Source: Dermatemys mawii
Taxonomy: Eukaryota > Chordata > Testudines > Dermatemydidae
Length of the DNA stretch: 64,000 nt
Assembly: GCA_007922305.1 (NCBI GenBank)
Contig: ML677343.1
Location: 30,135,739-30,199,738 of the forward strand
Direction of reading: 5' to 3'
Shown here one piece after another: positions 45,426-59,180 of this stretch. Below the pieces are notes generated by a model. It was not told the DNA's origin, searched no databases, and saw only the letters and a program-made list of their open reading frames with translations. Positions within the stretch are counted from its first letter, which is position 1. Every line of letters starts with the position of its first letter. The translations under genes were made by a program, and so were the position numbers.

Positions 45426-46035
45426 TAGACGTGGGGAGGGACAACAGGGAAAGACACAGGATCCTGCTTCTGATGCAGACAGGACTTTGGGGGGCTACTG
45501 ACTCCACTTGCCCAGCTATCCTGCTTCCAGCCAACGGCTAGCAGACTCATGCCACTAAAAGGCCCCTCCCCATCCTCGTAATGCACCGGGCTTTACCACA
45601 CTCCTGCGTGGGGTGAGTGGGGACAGAGCGATTCCTTCCTGACGCCCAGTGCAATCAGCCCCTGCACTGAAGCTTAAGGGTGGATCTCTTTCATCTGCCT
45701 CTCACTATATCCGGCCTCCTGGCATTGTCTGGAAGGGCGCTGATAAAGGGGTCACAGAGCAGCCAGCCCTTCGCAGATGGGACCCTGCCTCACGGCTATT
45801 ACTAGCAGCCAGCATCGGAAGCCCTGCAGCAGCTAAGGAAGCCAGCGCCAGGGTCAGATGGCCACAGGGCTCTTACTCCAGCAGGCAACCAGAGACAGGA
45901 TTTGAAAGCCCCCTCCCAGCCCCGGTGGGGAAGTTCAGGTCTAGTCGCTGACCCAGGCTATGCCCCAGGCTAACCCAGGCCCTGGAGCTGCAGGTGGGTC
46001 AGTGGGGTCAGGGGAAGGCGGAGCTTTATGCACAC

Positions 46036-46037
<2 letters not shown>

Positions 46038-46100
<63 letters not shown>

Positions 46101-46109
46101 CGCGCGCGC
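46038..46109 (+). repeat. (GT)n followed by (GC)n/(GT)n alternating tract
   Basis: About 23 GT units lead into GCGCGCG, a second short GT run and GCGCGCGCGC. It is an unbroken alternating purine-pyrimidine tract of about 72 bp. Confidence 0.97.
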
Positions 46110-47904
46110 AAGGCCTCCCCCTTCGGGATTTGGCAGCGACTCTGCTCCCTGCTGCCCTGGGCACAGCCCTACACGCCTGGCTCCTGGCACCGGAGAGCAA
46201 ACAGGGTTGTCCAAGATAGCACGGAGGCCGGGAGAGGAATGAAAACCCAGCCCCTGTGCTAGGGAGGAATTGTGATGGGGGAGCCCCGGGGTGGGGTGGG
46301 GGTGGGACGGTGCGCTGATTCACTCCCCACTACGTCCCCCTTGCCAGCCCTGCAGCATCCCATCCATGGGATCCCCACCTTGCCTGGGACAGGAGCCTGG
46401 TTCAGTGCCCATAGATCGCTGCCCACGGGGCATCACTAAGGTGGGCACCGCGCTCCCTGCCTCCAGCTCTGACGTGGGGCTGGGAGCTGGACCCTTGCCA
46501 TCCTCTCTCCATCTGTTGCTGATGATGCTGACGGGTTTTTTGGCAAGGGCCGCCTCCTCCGACAGCGAGAGCAGAACCAGCCTGTCTGCCTGGTGCGGCT
46601 AGAGACCAATAACATACCGGCGGCAGCTGCCGCAGGGCAGGAGGGAGTGGGCTCGGGGCTGGCACCGCAGGGAGATTTCAGGAGGCGGGGGTGGGGACGC
46701 GGAGAGGAGGGTGTTGGGGAGAGACTGGCTTGGATGGAGAGGCGCAAGGTGGCGATCTTTGTCGGTTCACCCCAGAAATTCAGCTCAGGGCCCCAGTGCA
46801 GAAAGGTCACAGGCTGCTCCTGTCCACCCCGACAGGGAGAAGAAAACACGCCCTGGGCACAGACCGGGGGCCAAACTGAAGGGCTCTGGCTGGCCAAAAT
46901 CTGGGGTAAGCTGGCGGGGGCCTGATCCTGGGCGGCACTGAGCACCCACAATGCCCTATGGCTGCTGCTGAGTGGGCCAGAGACATCCCGACGTGCCATT
47001 GCTGGTGGGGGGACATGTTGGGCTGGCAGTTGGGCAAAGCCGGGGAGACCAGAAGAGGACAGGGCCCTGTAGACGTGGCATTGACCTGCATCACTGCGTC
47101 CCAGCGGACATTGTCAGTTCCCCCTCAGAGCTCAGCACAGGGCAGCTGCATGTCATGGGCCAGATACAGCCGCGGGGCCGGATCACACCAGGGCGAAGTT
47201 AGTCCCATTACCCGCCAGGAAGATTTGAGCCTAAGCCCCGGAAAGCCAGGCTGGGGGCGGGGGACTGAGCTCCCCTCAGCTGGAGAGTGGTGTCTCCGGA
47301 CGCCGGGGGAGGCGCGGGGGCATTGCTCGGGGCACACTGGCTCCATGCAGTAACAGCGGGGTTCAGAGTCTGGGGGCCCAGAGCTGAAGGCACCAGAGAG
47401 GTGCAGGAGAGTGAGTGGGCGGAGGAGCAGGAGGCCTGGCACGTACCCCAGCAGCCACCAGGAGGCAGAGCCAGCTAGCCCTCTCTTTGCTCAGGGGAGA
47501 AGGCTGACGCTGTCCGTACCACCCAAGGGCCTTCGTGTCAGGAGCTGAAGCCCCTGCTCCACCAACCAAGCTCTCAAGCCTTGCCTGGCACCCACAGGCT
47601 GGTCTCCTGCCCCACAGGCCATGCCTGGGCCAGGCTCCCGCCTGCGTCGGCATGACCCACCCCTCTACACCGCAGCTGGGTCCCGGCGCTCCTAGGCAAG
47701 GCAGGGAGCTGAGTGTGAGCCACGGAAATTTCCCTCCACCTAAGGGCCATCAGCCCCAGCTGGACACGCTGAAGCCCCCTGGCAATGAAGGGCCGCAGCT
47801 GCCGAGGGAAAGGCTGAGAAGTTTGGGGAGCAAATGCCACCCACACACCCTCCCCTTGTGCTGTTCCCTGGCACTCCCCCAGCTTCCCATTATAACAAAG
47901 CCCA

Positions 47905-48065
47905 GGGCCGAGAGAGCCCAGCGGACAGAGCACAGGCCTCGGACCAGGGACTCCTGAGTTCTAGCCCTAGCCTGCACACTGACTCTCCCCATGGTCTCGG
48001 GTAGGTCAGTGCACCTCCTTGCCTCAGTGTCCCCATCTGTGCCATGGGCTCGCAATCGGACCCTG
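47905..48065 (+). repeat. MIR-like SINE remnant
   Basis: The order is GGACAGAGCACAGGCCTCGG, GGGACTCCTGAGTTCTAGCC, TCTCGGGTAGGTCAGTGCAC and TTGCCTCAGTGTCCCCATCT, matching the tRNA-like head and core of MIR-type SINEs. Confidence 0.7.
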
Positions 48066-50382
48066 CCTCAAGGGGACCCGCCAGCCCCGGAGCAGCATTT
48101 CATAGACAGAGCCCACTCTGGAAGCCAGAGAGACGGCTGCTCCCGGCACCGCTGTGTGAAACACAGCCTCTCTGACGCCCCCTCTGCCAACTCCCGCACC
48201 TCCCTCACCCCAGGAATCAGACGGGCTTCCCCAGAGCTCCTCCTCCTCCTCCGGGGAGGAAGGTCTGCCCTGTATACTCCCAGCCCTCCCCGTGAGCTAA
48301 TGATGTCAGGAATTAAAATTCCCCCAGCGGCCCCACCATACATCACCAGAGCAGGGGAGGGGGGAGCTGTCATCGTTAATGGCCCCGTCTCTCCCTGCGT
48401 ACCTGACCATTAGCTCCACCACGCAGGCGGCTCTTTGCTTTAGGTATCATTAGTGCTTTGCTCCTTGTCATGGCCTGGACGAGGGGCAAGGGCGGCGCGG
48501 GAGGGCAGGGGGGGAGAAATAACAAGGGACTTTGCCCATACCGGTGCTCCCATCTCATGCCCGCTGCTTGCTCACTCTTGGGGGCGGGGGGAAGACCCCT
48601 CCCACCCATCACGCTCCTCTTAGCAGCTCCCATGTCTCGTGAAAAATGGAGCGAGGGGCTCAGGGAAGCAGACGCCTCTGAACACCGCAGCAATTAGCTC
48701 AGATTTATAGGCACTTGCAAGGAGCAGCGAGGTAAGTGCAAGGCGTGTTGAGGGGGACGTAAATCAGGCTGGGGCGGGGGACATCCGAAAGGGTGGCCTG
48801 TCCTCCCTGACAGCCGGGCCTGCTGGCTGCCTCCCCACCCCGCGGCGGGCGCCGGGATCTCAGCGGACACAGGCGGATCTGCTCCCGCAGCCTGCCTGCC
48901 TCTCGGCGGCGGGGGGACTGCCGGGAAATGGAGCACGCCAGGCTGAGCTCCTTCATTTACTCCTCACCCGGCCTCGGCGAGGCAGAGACACCTTGAAAGG
49001 CCTGTAATGAGTGTGAAGCACTCTTCAGAGCAGATTGCCATTGAACTCAACCCGCGCCAGCCGCCTGCTTAAAAGCAGCTGTTTTGAGCTGGTAGGAGCA
49101 GGAGCAGTGGAAGTGATCATTTATAACCCGATGCGATCCGGCAGGATCTCCAGCTCCTGGCAAATGGAGCCTAATGCCCCCCCTTTCACCCCCCAAGTAC
49201 AGCGAGACAGTGCAGTGCGACACAGGCAACAACCTCACCCACACCCCGCTCGCCCCGGGTTCACCAAACCGGCGTCGCTGACCCAGTGGAGGCCACCTGG
49301 CCGTTTTCAGACGAGTGTAACTCGGTTCCACACCCATTGCCGTGCAGCTGAACCTCACCTGGTTTGAACCAAAACGCACGGCCGCGCTGCCTGTGACCTT
49401 TCAGGTGGCCCCTGGCCAGGCTCTGGGCTACCCCGGAAAGAGGGGCCGGGGTCCCAGAGGGTAAGAGCTGGACAAACAGCTGCAGCAAAGCCCTGTGGGC
49501 AGGAGGCGAATGATCCGTAACTGACAGACCCACCCTGCAGCAAAGGTGGGGGGAAGGGGGGTTCCATCATCTTAACTCTGGCTTTAGTGGCCTCTCACCT
49601 TGTCCCAAAACTGCACCGAAGGGGGAACACAGTCAGCCCCCCTTGACCGAACCCTGCTGGAAAGGAGCCTCCCCAAGGTGGGTAGCTAGGACACAAGGAG
49701 GCGGGAGAACAGCTGGGGTCAAACTCACCACCACCACCCCCGGACCCTGTGCCACGGAGAGAGACAGGCGTGGACTACTGGCCAGCCCTGCAGCCAGGGG
49801 GCCTGAGACGGGGATAAGGCCTCCTCTGTCCCCTTTGGCTTTGCCTCTTAACCCTGGGCTGCAGTGACACCTCCTCTGTTCTCCGGCTGGAGCCAAGGCA
49901 CAGCTGCACTCCTACCTTGCAATCAGTTAACAGCTGGTTTGCATAGATTTTCAGTTCTAATTGCCTCGCATTGTCAGAGCTGGAGCAGTGGGGAAAGAGG
50001 CAGCCGGAGCCTGGTGGAAGCACGTGTGAACATGGTGGGGGTGCGCGTGTGCAAGAAGGGAGCGCAGGCTGCATGCACGGGGGCACGTGGTTGCTTCCCT
50101 CCTGAGGATCCATGTCCTCTCCTCCAGTTCTGTCCCTCCAGAGCTGGGGGACCCCCTGGACTTCCCAGTCGGGAATCTCAGCCCGAGGCCTCAGGAAGGA
50201 AGAGGAGGAGGGAAAAGCTGCCTCGGTTGGTTCGCCACGGCCGCATTTGTTGACTGCTGTGGGACCCAGCACCAGGGCGAACTGCTTGGCACAAAGGGCT
50301 GTCTGCACAGAAATGATACCAGTCTCCCTGGTGCTTGGGATCCCTGGGACTAATCGGATGGGATAGTCCAGCATCAAGCCTC

Positions 50383-50643
50383 AAGAGGGCCGGATTCCCT
50401 ACCAGGGGTGATCTCTGCCCCGGAGAGGGCCGGGTTACCCGCCAGGGGGGATCTCTGCCCCGGAGAGGGCTGGGTTCTCCGCCGGAAGTGGTTCTCCGCC
50501 GGGGGGGAACTCTGCTCTGGAGAGGGCCGAGTTCTCCACCAGGGGGAATCTCTGCCCCAGAGAGGGCCGGGTTCTCTGCCAGGAGGGATCTCTGCCCCGG
50601 AGAGGGCTGGGTTCTCTGCCAGGAGGGATCTCTCTCTGCCCCG
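50383..50643 (+). repeat. 40-bp minisatellite, about six copies
   Basis: Units of GAGAGGGCCGGGTTCTCTGC + CAGGAGGGATCTCTGCCCCG start at 50383, 50423, 50463, 50520, 50560 and 50600. The third unit carries a 17-bp internal duplication. Both strands are open across it, explaining several long but spurious frames. Confidence 0.95.
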
Positions 50644-53600
50644 GGGTCTGGGCACAGCGAAGGAGTTGGGGGCTGACAGGGCGGTTTACACAGAAGAGCT
50701 GACCAGGGACATTAGACACATGACTCTCTGGTGTTCCCACAATGGCAGGAGCTGTGTGTCTCACTCCCCTCTGCACCTGGCTTCTCTACACAGGGGCATG
50801 AAAACCAAACCAAGGCTCTGCCTGCCGAAGTGGCAGGTGCATTTCACGCAGAGGGAAAAAACGACTGCACAGCAGGAAAGGAGAAGACGGGGCTCTACCA
50901 AGCTCCGGTAACCCCCAGACTGCACCTGCTAACAAGCAAACAGAAGCTCCCACTTCGTTCCCAGCACCACAGATAGGAGTCGCAAACACCTATCGAATGA
51001 GCAAAAATGTCTCCTCCCAAGCGCAGGAGAAAGACACCCCCCCACAGCAGATTGTAAACCAGTAACAGGCCCCGCTCCCCACCTCATTCATGCACCAACC
51101 GAACTCCAGACCTTCAGAGCCAAAGCACGACTCTCTTCCACTGGAGCTAGAGGAGGGACAACTGTAATGCTACTAACTTGTAGTAGGCTGTTATCCTCCA
51201 CAGGGACCAGCCACTAGAGGAGGACAAAGCACAGCCAGCCCATTCCCCCTGTGAGATGGGCTAACGCCAACAGTCTGAGATCCACAGGCCACCACTTCCA
51301 GGACTAGGACTAGAACCACGAGCACCATGCACTCTCTCCCACTCCAGCAGGTGAGTGCGTGGAAAGGATTGACAGCTGGAGCATTTCGGTGGCCTCATGG
51401 TACTGGTCGCCCACAAGAAATACTAATTTTCTAACCCAACAGCTCGTCAGCGTCTGCCAAGGGGGTGGGGGCTGCCTCATTTCCGTGCGAGAGTTAACGA
51501 GGATTGCTGCTGAGCTGTCACACATTCTCCGCCTCTCGTTAGCACAGCTCCAGTGCCCCTACAACCCGCTTCATTAATCCATTGACTGACTGGCGCCTAC
51601 GTTACACCTCCCCCGGCCGCCCGCCTGCCAGGTCCAGAACAGAGTCACGACCACCGGGTCGCCCGCTCAGCAGGCAGGGGCTCTGCCCCGGGAACGGGCA
51701 GCCTCTCTGCAGCCTCGGAGAGGAGATGGTGCCGCTCCCTGCCGGGTGCCCCTCACCCCCCACCTCCCACTCCATCAGCTGGCACGTTAGAGCTCTCTGC
51801 TCTTCCCCGTGGGAGAGCCGGCCCCGCGGATAACGGGGGCTGGGGGACCCTCCCCAGTGTCAATAGGGATCCAATCAGGAGGGGTGCCATGTTCTTTAGA
51901 CTCCAGGCACAGCTGGGAACCTGTGGAATAGCGGCGGGTGCCAACCTGGCTTAAGTCCTCAAGCTCCTTAGCAGATCTGCCCAAAAGACAGAGATTTGCC
52001 CCTGCCAGAGTCCGCAGGTAGCTACACCCCAAGTGGGATCTGCTTTGTCCCCGTTGTCCCCTTTCCAGTGCCCCCGGCCATGCAGTGCATGCAGTGGGAA
52101 GGGACCCCCAGATGATCCTTCGCGGGGGAACGCAGCTAGATACGAACCACCTGGCCTGACTCCAGGCTGGGCTGGGAGTGGCATGGGATGAGGCAGACAT
52201 ACCTGTACGGAAGTGGGGCTCCGAGATAGGATGCCCCCGCCAATTGACGCGCTTGTGGGGACGCTGCTGCCCCCCAGCCCCTGGTTGTGGTGTGGAGGCA
52301 GAGGGAGGCAGGGATCCCTTCCCAGGACAGGCTGGGGATCACCCTGGCCACCCTAGAACTGCTCCCTGACCTTCCTCCTGGCATTGACTTTATCCCAGCA
52401 ACAGAAGAAAAACCACCCTGGAATTCCCATTTCAGTGAGACAGGCCCCCAGAGCAGCTTGAACTGGGCCTCGGTGAGAACCCTCCTCTGCCTGCTTTAAC
52501 CCAGGCCCCCAGGCAGTCATGCCAGCCCCTGCGTGTCCTTCCCCAGCCTCCTGCTGCCTGGAGAATTACCATGCGCCCGGTGGAAACTCCCCCAGACTCG
52601 TCCCGGATCCCCCTGCGACGGAACCCAGCTTTCCCACAGCTCCCTCCTTGCTGACGGGCGCAGGACGAGGCTGGAACTGGATGGATTTTCCTCAGCTGCC
52701 CGTAGCTTTGGCTCAGCCCCGCAGCCCGAGGGCGGGAGACCGGCTTTCCGAGCTTTTCCAGCCTGCGGGGCGCTGTGCGGTGGCAGTGGGGTCTTCAGTT
52801 GGGAGTTGCCCCCAGGATAACTGGATAACAGCCAACACGGAGGGCCACAACGTGGGTGATGGGTCGGAAAGACAAGCTCCCGAGGCCAACAAAGGCGACC
52901 GAGGGGAAAGTGGGGCTTTCCTTAGACTGATGAGAGCATCCTCTGAGGGGGGAGAAATCAAGGCAAACAGCATCAGAGCCCTGCCCGGCTCTTGCCCACT
53001 GGGCCACTACAGGAAAGGAAGGCGGAGCCCCCACAGACGCCAGGACAGATCTGACGTCTGTTGTGATGAGTCCGCTTGCAGGCGCTGGAGCGGCTCAGTC
53101 CTGTGCCAGGGGGTATAAGAACCTATCGGAGCTATATGCCCGTCGCTGCAGGTGCCTGGATTTATTGCTATGGGCTCCGGTGGCCCAGGACCCCTCACTC
53201 GAGCAGTGGCCCGAGGGTGAAGTCCCCCCGGCACACACAGCGACCTGGAGCTCCAGGCGGGGCGAGGGAGGGGCGCGCATCGTCGACGCGCTGCCTGGTG
53301 CTGGCTGCGGACTCCAGCCAGGATCTTTGAGAGAGAAGCAGAAGGGGGAGAGCCACACGGCTCAGCAAATTGTCTGGGGGAGTCTCCCGGCTGGGAATAG
53401 CTGGGAGGTTTCCAAGGCGGCCGAGGCAGCGACTGCCCCATTAGCCCGTTCAGTTTTCATAGGCTCTTCCATCGATCACCCTGCCACGGATCATTGATCC
53501 GGCAGACAACAAGAAGCCAACTAATCAGAGCTCATTTCAGGAGCGCAGGCACCAGAGAGCACCCTGGCTCTGATACCACTCGCAGGCATGTGCTCACTCC

Positions 53601-56559
53601 AGCGTTCTTCTGCTGAGGAGTGAACTGCAGTGCCCCATGCACCATGGCTGCCAGGCGGGGCCTTCAGCTGAGCGGGATCCTCCATGCTGACAGGCAGGGC
53701 CTTTGGCCAAGCGGGAATCCCTGCGTTGTCAGGGGGACCTCTGCCCTTACAGAAAGCACAGGAGCATCCTAGAGCGGTGGGGCCAAGTAGGATGGCTTGG
53801 GATCCCTGGGCAAGGACAGAGAGCAGAATATGGCGTCCCCCCTCTCTCCTTGCTCCCATAACCAGGGGGACACTTTACAGAGCATTCGCCGTAGAGGCCT
53901 GTGCTGGTGTTTCCGAGGGAGGATTAGCAGCCGTCGGAAGCGGAGGCTGGCGGGGTTTGGTCACGAGGATTAGCTCTACCTGCTCAGCCGTTTGAATCCG
54001 GGTGCGTTTAAGCCCATTGTAAATGACACTGGCAATGCCTGAAAGACCAGAGGATTGTTTTAATTGGGAGGATTTCTCGCCAGGCTGCAAAGCAGCACAA
54101 CGGCGTGCATCCTTCTGTGCGTGCACCCAAGGACACTGCTCCCCAGAGACCCTCATGCCCTCCCGGCCCATCCCAGGCGGGGAAGGATGATGCATTCCCA
54201 GCAGGAATACAAATCCAGGCCGCGGGGCACAGAGGATCCGCCAGAATGGGATTGAGGGCCTGGGAAGGAGCCCAGAGAGCAGCAGCGACCTGAACGAGCA
54301 TCGTGCCTGCAGTTGCAAAGGGCTCGGGAATCATTTTCCCTGTTAGTTGCACACAAGGGATTGAAAAAATGGGAGCTCACAGAGGGAAGGCCTTGCGGGG
54401 GGCAGCGGAGGAAGCCCCCTCACTTAGGTCATTGCCCCGGGCAAAGTGCTGGGGAATATCCAGTAGGGCTCCCCGCTGCACTGGCCAGTGGGGCCTGGTC
54501 TGGCGCCTCAGACAGGGGACTGAAAGCCACCTGCCGCTGGCGGGGAGGGGAGAGGACACTCATTTTGCATCTCAAAGAACCTCTGAGACCCCTTTCCCCA
54601 GGGCAAAGCTGACCCTGACCATGCTCCTTGGAGACGCCTCAGCCTGGCTGGGCACCGGGGATTTGGGAGGTTCTATTTCCTCCGGGGGCCTTGGTGGGAA
54701 GAGGAGAGCTTCAGCGCTACCTGCACCAGAGCTCGGAGGTCCCGCAGCCCAGAGCTGGACCTCCAACCGCACCCCCACACACACACTTTGGGGTGGTTCT
54801 AAACCACCCTGCTGGCCCCATCTTACAACAGGCAAACCCACAGCCTGAGATCTGAGCACCCCTGAACTTCGGGGTCATGGGACCCGAGCGCGCAGTCAGG
54901 ACAGTGTCCTACTTCTCGCACCGGCCAGCCTCAGGCCCTCCAAAAGGAAACTCCTGCAAAGAACAATTCAGCAGCTAGATGCTTAACGGGGAAGCTTCTT
55001 CTTAACCAGCCTAAGGCCTGAAGCCTGACAGTCCGGCTCCCTTCTGCTCGCTAGCGTAACCAAAGGGTGTTTGCATCTGGAGGTTCCCATCCTCCAGGCA
55101 GGAGATCACTGGGTTTCCCGCACCCTTAGCTGGTGACGTCCCAGTGGGAGGCTGAAGGCGAGCCAGGCAGGGCTGATGCAGCGGGAGCAGATGGACTTTT
55201 CACCCAAAATCCTGGTTCTGTGCAACCATCCACAGTAATCACATTGAAAAGAAGACGGGGGGGAACCCCGCAATCCAGGGGAAGAGAAATCCAGGGAAAT
55301 GGAAGCGTCTGCAGAGCCGTCACTGCACCAGACGCCCTTTGCCGACGGTTATGGTGGGTCTCTACTAAAGGAGAGACAGGCTTCTCTCAGCCACGGCTGC
55401 TCCAGTGGCCAGGGACTCGGATAACCCGCTCAATGACCTGCACTCCCACGTCACTCCCTGAGTCGTCTGGAGCTCCCAGATCCACTCCGGTCCCTCCCCA
55501 GCGGCTTTGGCGGCCTGGCACGGACAAAGAATAGAGAGGACTCAAAGAACTATTTGAACCAGCGCAGGCCAGAATGGCCGGAGCCGTTAATCTCCCGCCT
55601 GAGCTAAGAAAGGAGCGTGTTTGAGCGGCCGTGCCGTCCCTCCCTGCACGATGCTGAGCAGATGGCCCCATGGCCTAGAACCAAGGAGCTTGATCTGGAA
55701 ATAACCCTGCAGCTGGAGGGCTCCGAGGACAACAGCAGGGCCTCGCGTGCCCGGAGCCAGGTGGAATTGGGTCGACGCCCCAGGGTTCGGGTTGAAATCC
55801 TGCCCCTTGGTTTGAACAAGCCGGGGACTCTGTCCGAACAGACAGCAGCAGGTTTCCCAAGGAGGAGAGAGAACCCCACCTCCGCAAGCTCACAGCAGGC
55901 CCGGGGGCTGCTTACCCCCCACCCCACCCCGAGAACACAGCACGTATGATGAGCAACCCCTCTCCCTCGCACACGCCGCTAGACTCAAGCGCCTCGCTGG
56001 GGCACTACGGGGGAGACCCCCAGCCGCAAAGTCCTGATCAAGAGCAGCTTCCATCTATGGGGGCCTGCAGCCCCCTATGCTCTGCACATCCCTGCGTCAC
56101 TGCAATGAGGAAATGTGACTGTCCCCCACTCCCAGAAGAACACACACGCCTTGCGTGGCCATGTCTTTTTCGTGCTCTCCCCCCACCGCTGCCACCAGCA
56201 CTCAGCTGTCCCGTTGTGCCTGCTCTCTGGCTTTGCTTTTCCCCTCTGGCACAGAGCTAATAAGCTAGCAGCCCAGGCGCTGCCTCCTCCACTCCTTCCC
56301 CCGTCCAGCCTCGCCAACCCCTTTGTGTGCAAGGAGTCAGGTTTGCCATTCTGATGCATTAAGCAGGCCCAGTAATGAATGGCTAATGTGCCCACAAGAG
56401 AGGGTCGGGGGATGGAAATCATGCAATGCACAGAACTCCCGGGCAGGAGGCCAGGTTTAGCTACCGACCCCCTCCCTCTTACCCCTCTTCTCCATGCAGA
56501 TCCCCACCCCGCCCAGGCCTCCCTCCCCACAGATCCGCCAGGCAGCCGCACGCTCTGCC

Positions 56560-56780
56560 ATCAGAAGTGCATTGTTCTAAGCAAAAGAAAAAACTTGCAC
56601 AGCAGATGGCAGGTATAACAAAGCAGCTTGCTGTGGCCAAGCCAATTATTTATCTAATTATGATTTACCACTTAACCACATGATCTTTCTGCAGAGTTGT
56701 GGGCAATTAAAACCAGGGTGATTATGTGGATTATGCAAATAGGCTGGAGCAGAGCGAATAAAATTGGAGATTAGACATTC
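56560..56780. promoter_or_regulatory. AT-rich candidate enhancer with an octamer
   Basis: CCAATTATTTATCTAATTAT, GGGCAATTAAAACC and an exact ATGCAAAT octamer (56733-56740) occur within 180 bp, 11 kb upstream of the GSE1 start exon. Confidence 0.45.
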
Positions 56781-58584
56781 ACACAGGCTGGAGCTGGCAC
56801 AGGGCAGGCCGTGGGGGGGACAGGACGGGGACACAGAGGGCAAAGAGGCTAAGGGGAGCAAAGTTGTGAGGAGATGGGGCCTGGATTCTGGGAGGAGGTG
56901 CTAACAGCCAACTCCACTGTGCAGTCCCTCAAATCAGCCCTGGGGGAGGGTCACACGATAGGGCCTGATCCTGCGAGGTTCTGAGTGCCCAGGGCACAGG
57001 GAGGGCGCTCAGCAGTTCTCCAGATGACGCGCGGGCGAGGGAAGGGGCTCAGTGCGCCAGATGGAGTGAGCTGGGCTGTAAGATTGCACTCTGCAGCGGG
57101 TTAGGGTTTTCTGCCCTCTGCTCTGGGTGGTCTCAGAGGCCTTTACGGCCCCCAGTGAGCTGACCATCTCGCCCCCTCCCCACGAGGCGGGCGCCGGTGC
57201 CCCACTCCCCATGGGCTGCAGTGGAGGCTGCCGCGGAACAAGGAACCGAACCCAGCACTCCTGCACTGAGTCCCCAAACTCTCCCTTCCCACAGGCACGG
57301 GCCAGCTGCCTGGCTTCTCCTCCCCTGCCAAGAGCGGCTGCCTGGTAACCGCTCCAGCTTTGCTCAATCCAGGGTAAGACCTGGCTGTTGGGGACAGATC
57401 AGCCAGCGTGCCCCGGCGTCAAACCGCTGGCGAGGGGCAGGCGCACGTGGGGGGGAGGGAGCCGTGCTCCAGAGACCTCCCTCTGTTAAAGTCGGATCAA
57501 CCGGCAGAAGGGAGAGAATCCGCCAGGTTCACGGCTGGCCACCACTCGGGTCCCTGCAGGTGGAATCCCGACGCCAGGCCACAGACGAAGGACCAGGCCT
57601 CATTCACTGGCTGAGCTGCTGCGGGCTCCCTGAGGAGAAGAGGGAGACACTGGCCCCTGGTGTCTCCTGTGACTAATGGGGTCTGAGAGGGGCATAAGCA
57701 CGGCTGAGACACCTGTATGGAGCCAGCTCACTAGGGGCGCAAGCTGCCCTCCTCCCCCACCCAATGTGTGCCATAGAAACAGTGATTTCCTCCTAGCCCG
57801 GGACAGCTGAACGCTGCACCCCCCTCGTCACACCACCCCTTCGAGTCTCGTGCAGCCTCGGTTTCCCCCAGGATCTTAACAGCCGCCAGCGAGGGGGAGA
57901 TTGCCAAAGGCCCGAAGAGGCTCCAAGCGCCCATGTCTCAACGGCTTTTGGTGGGAGGCAGATGCCCAGCTGGCCTGGCATTTGTGCCAGTCACAGCCCC
58001 GGGAAATAAACCCACAGGCAGGCACCAGCACAGCCCTGGGGAATTACAGGGGTCAGGGACACAAAGACAAGCCTGTGCACAGGGAAACTGCACAGAGAGC
58101 CCAAGACAACCCTGCTGAAATCCATGGGGGTACCCTGACCGGGGCCTGATTTGCCGACAAGCGCCAACCCCCTGAGAACCAGGCTCCTGGGCTCCCCAAA
58201 TCAGAGCCACTTGGGAACATCTTGGCCCTATTGTCCCATTTCCGAATAGCGCCACCTTCAGGTGACCCAGGGATTCGCTCCCCATGACTAGCCCCTGTCT
58301 CCATCAGGCGGAGAAACATATACAGTCCCTCCCTGCCCGGGCACGCAACATCCCCTGTCCTCCCACACTGTAGTGAGCCTCCTTTGCTAGGCTCCTATGG
58401 GGCTTTCACCCATCCCCCAGTGCCTGTCTCCTGCATGGAGAGCCCCCTGCCTGTCTACCCAGGACTGACTGGACTCCAGGATGCAGGGGGAGGGCATGGG
58501 ATGAAGCAGAGACACCTGGAATGGGACTCCATTCCCCCCTACTCTCCAACTGAAGCACACTACTCTCACAAAAGGTGGGGCTGT

Positions 58585-58665
58585 CCCTGTACTTCATCCT
58601 GCCATGAGCGCAGGGGGATGGACTAGACCTCTCCAGGCCTAGGATGCTATGTACCTGGATACCAG
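58585..58665 (+). mobile_element. Short CR1 3' end remnant
   Basis: The segment with GCGCAGGGGGATGGACTAGA, CCTCTCCAGGCCTAGGATG and CTATG resembles the CR1 end in which the dinucleotide-rich GGTTGGACTAGATGACC-type motif precedes the terminal repeat. It is short and diverged. Confidence 0.55.
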
Positions 58666-59039
58666 ATAGAGAGGACTCACCTGGTGTATCCCAGCACCCT
58701 GCAACCTAACAGACCAGCAGCAACCAAGATCTGCGCTGGTCGAAGCAAGCTTGTTTCCAGGGTGGTCCCTTCCATCCTTGAAATCTGAGAAACCAACCAG
58801 CGCTGGCCTGCCGGCAGCGCCAACAAAAGAGGGAGGCCAAGCCCAGCGGGTGTCATGCCCCAGAGAGTCCGGTCCATAAACTATCTGTGCACGTGGTGGG
58901 GAGGGATCAGCTAACTCCCCTCTCCGGAGAGAACAAGGGCCTGATGCAACATCACAACACAACCAGTACGCACCAGAGGGAGCGAGGGGGCTTCAGTGGC
59001 AGGGCCCACGCCCGGAGACAGTATAACAAAGAGCTTGTG

Positions 59040-59180
59040 CTGGAGGGCGGCGCGTATTAATAACACAGCCTGGCAGATTACTTTGCCTGCCTGAGTTGAT
59101 ATGAGATTTATGCATTGCCCGGACCCAGGAAATACAGAAGTATTAATGATAATACTTCTTGTCCTAGCAAAGGTCACCGG
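59040..59180. promoter_or_regulatory. AT-rich candidate regulatory island
   Basis: GTATTAATAACACAG, GATATGAGATTTATGCATTG and GTATTAATGATAATACTTC cluster in unique-looking DNA. The last is a partly palindromic AGTATTA/TAATACT pair. Confidence 0.35.

Noticed and set aside
45994..46323. Open frames made of Cys-Val or Thr-His repeats
   Set aside because: Direct translation of the (GT)n tract.
50374..50911. Open frames on both strands over the 40-bp repeat; CRISPR-like regular spacing
   Set aside because: Units are contiguous with no unique spacers, in a vertebrate genome: a minisatellite.
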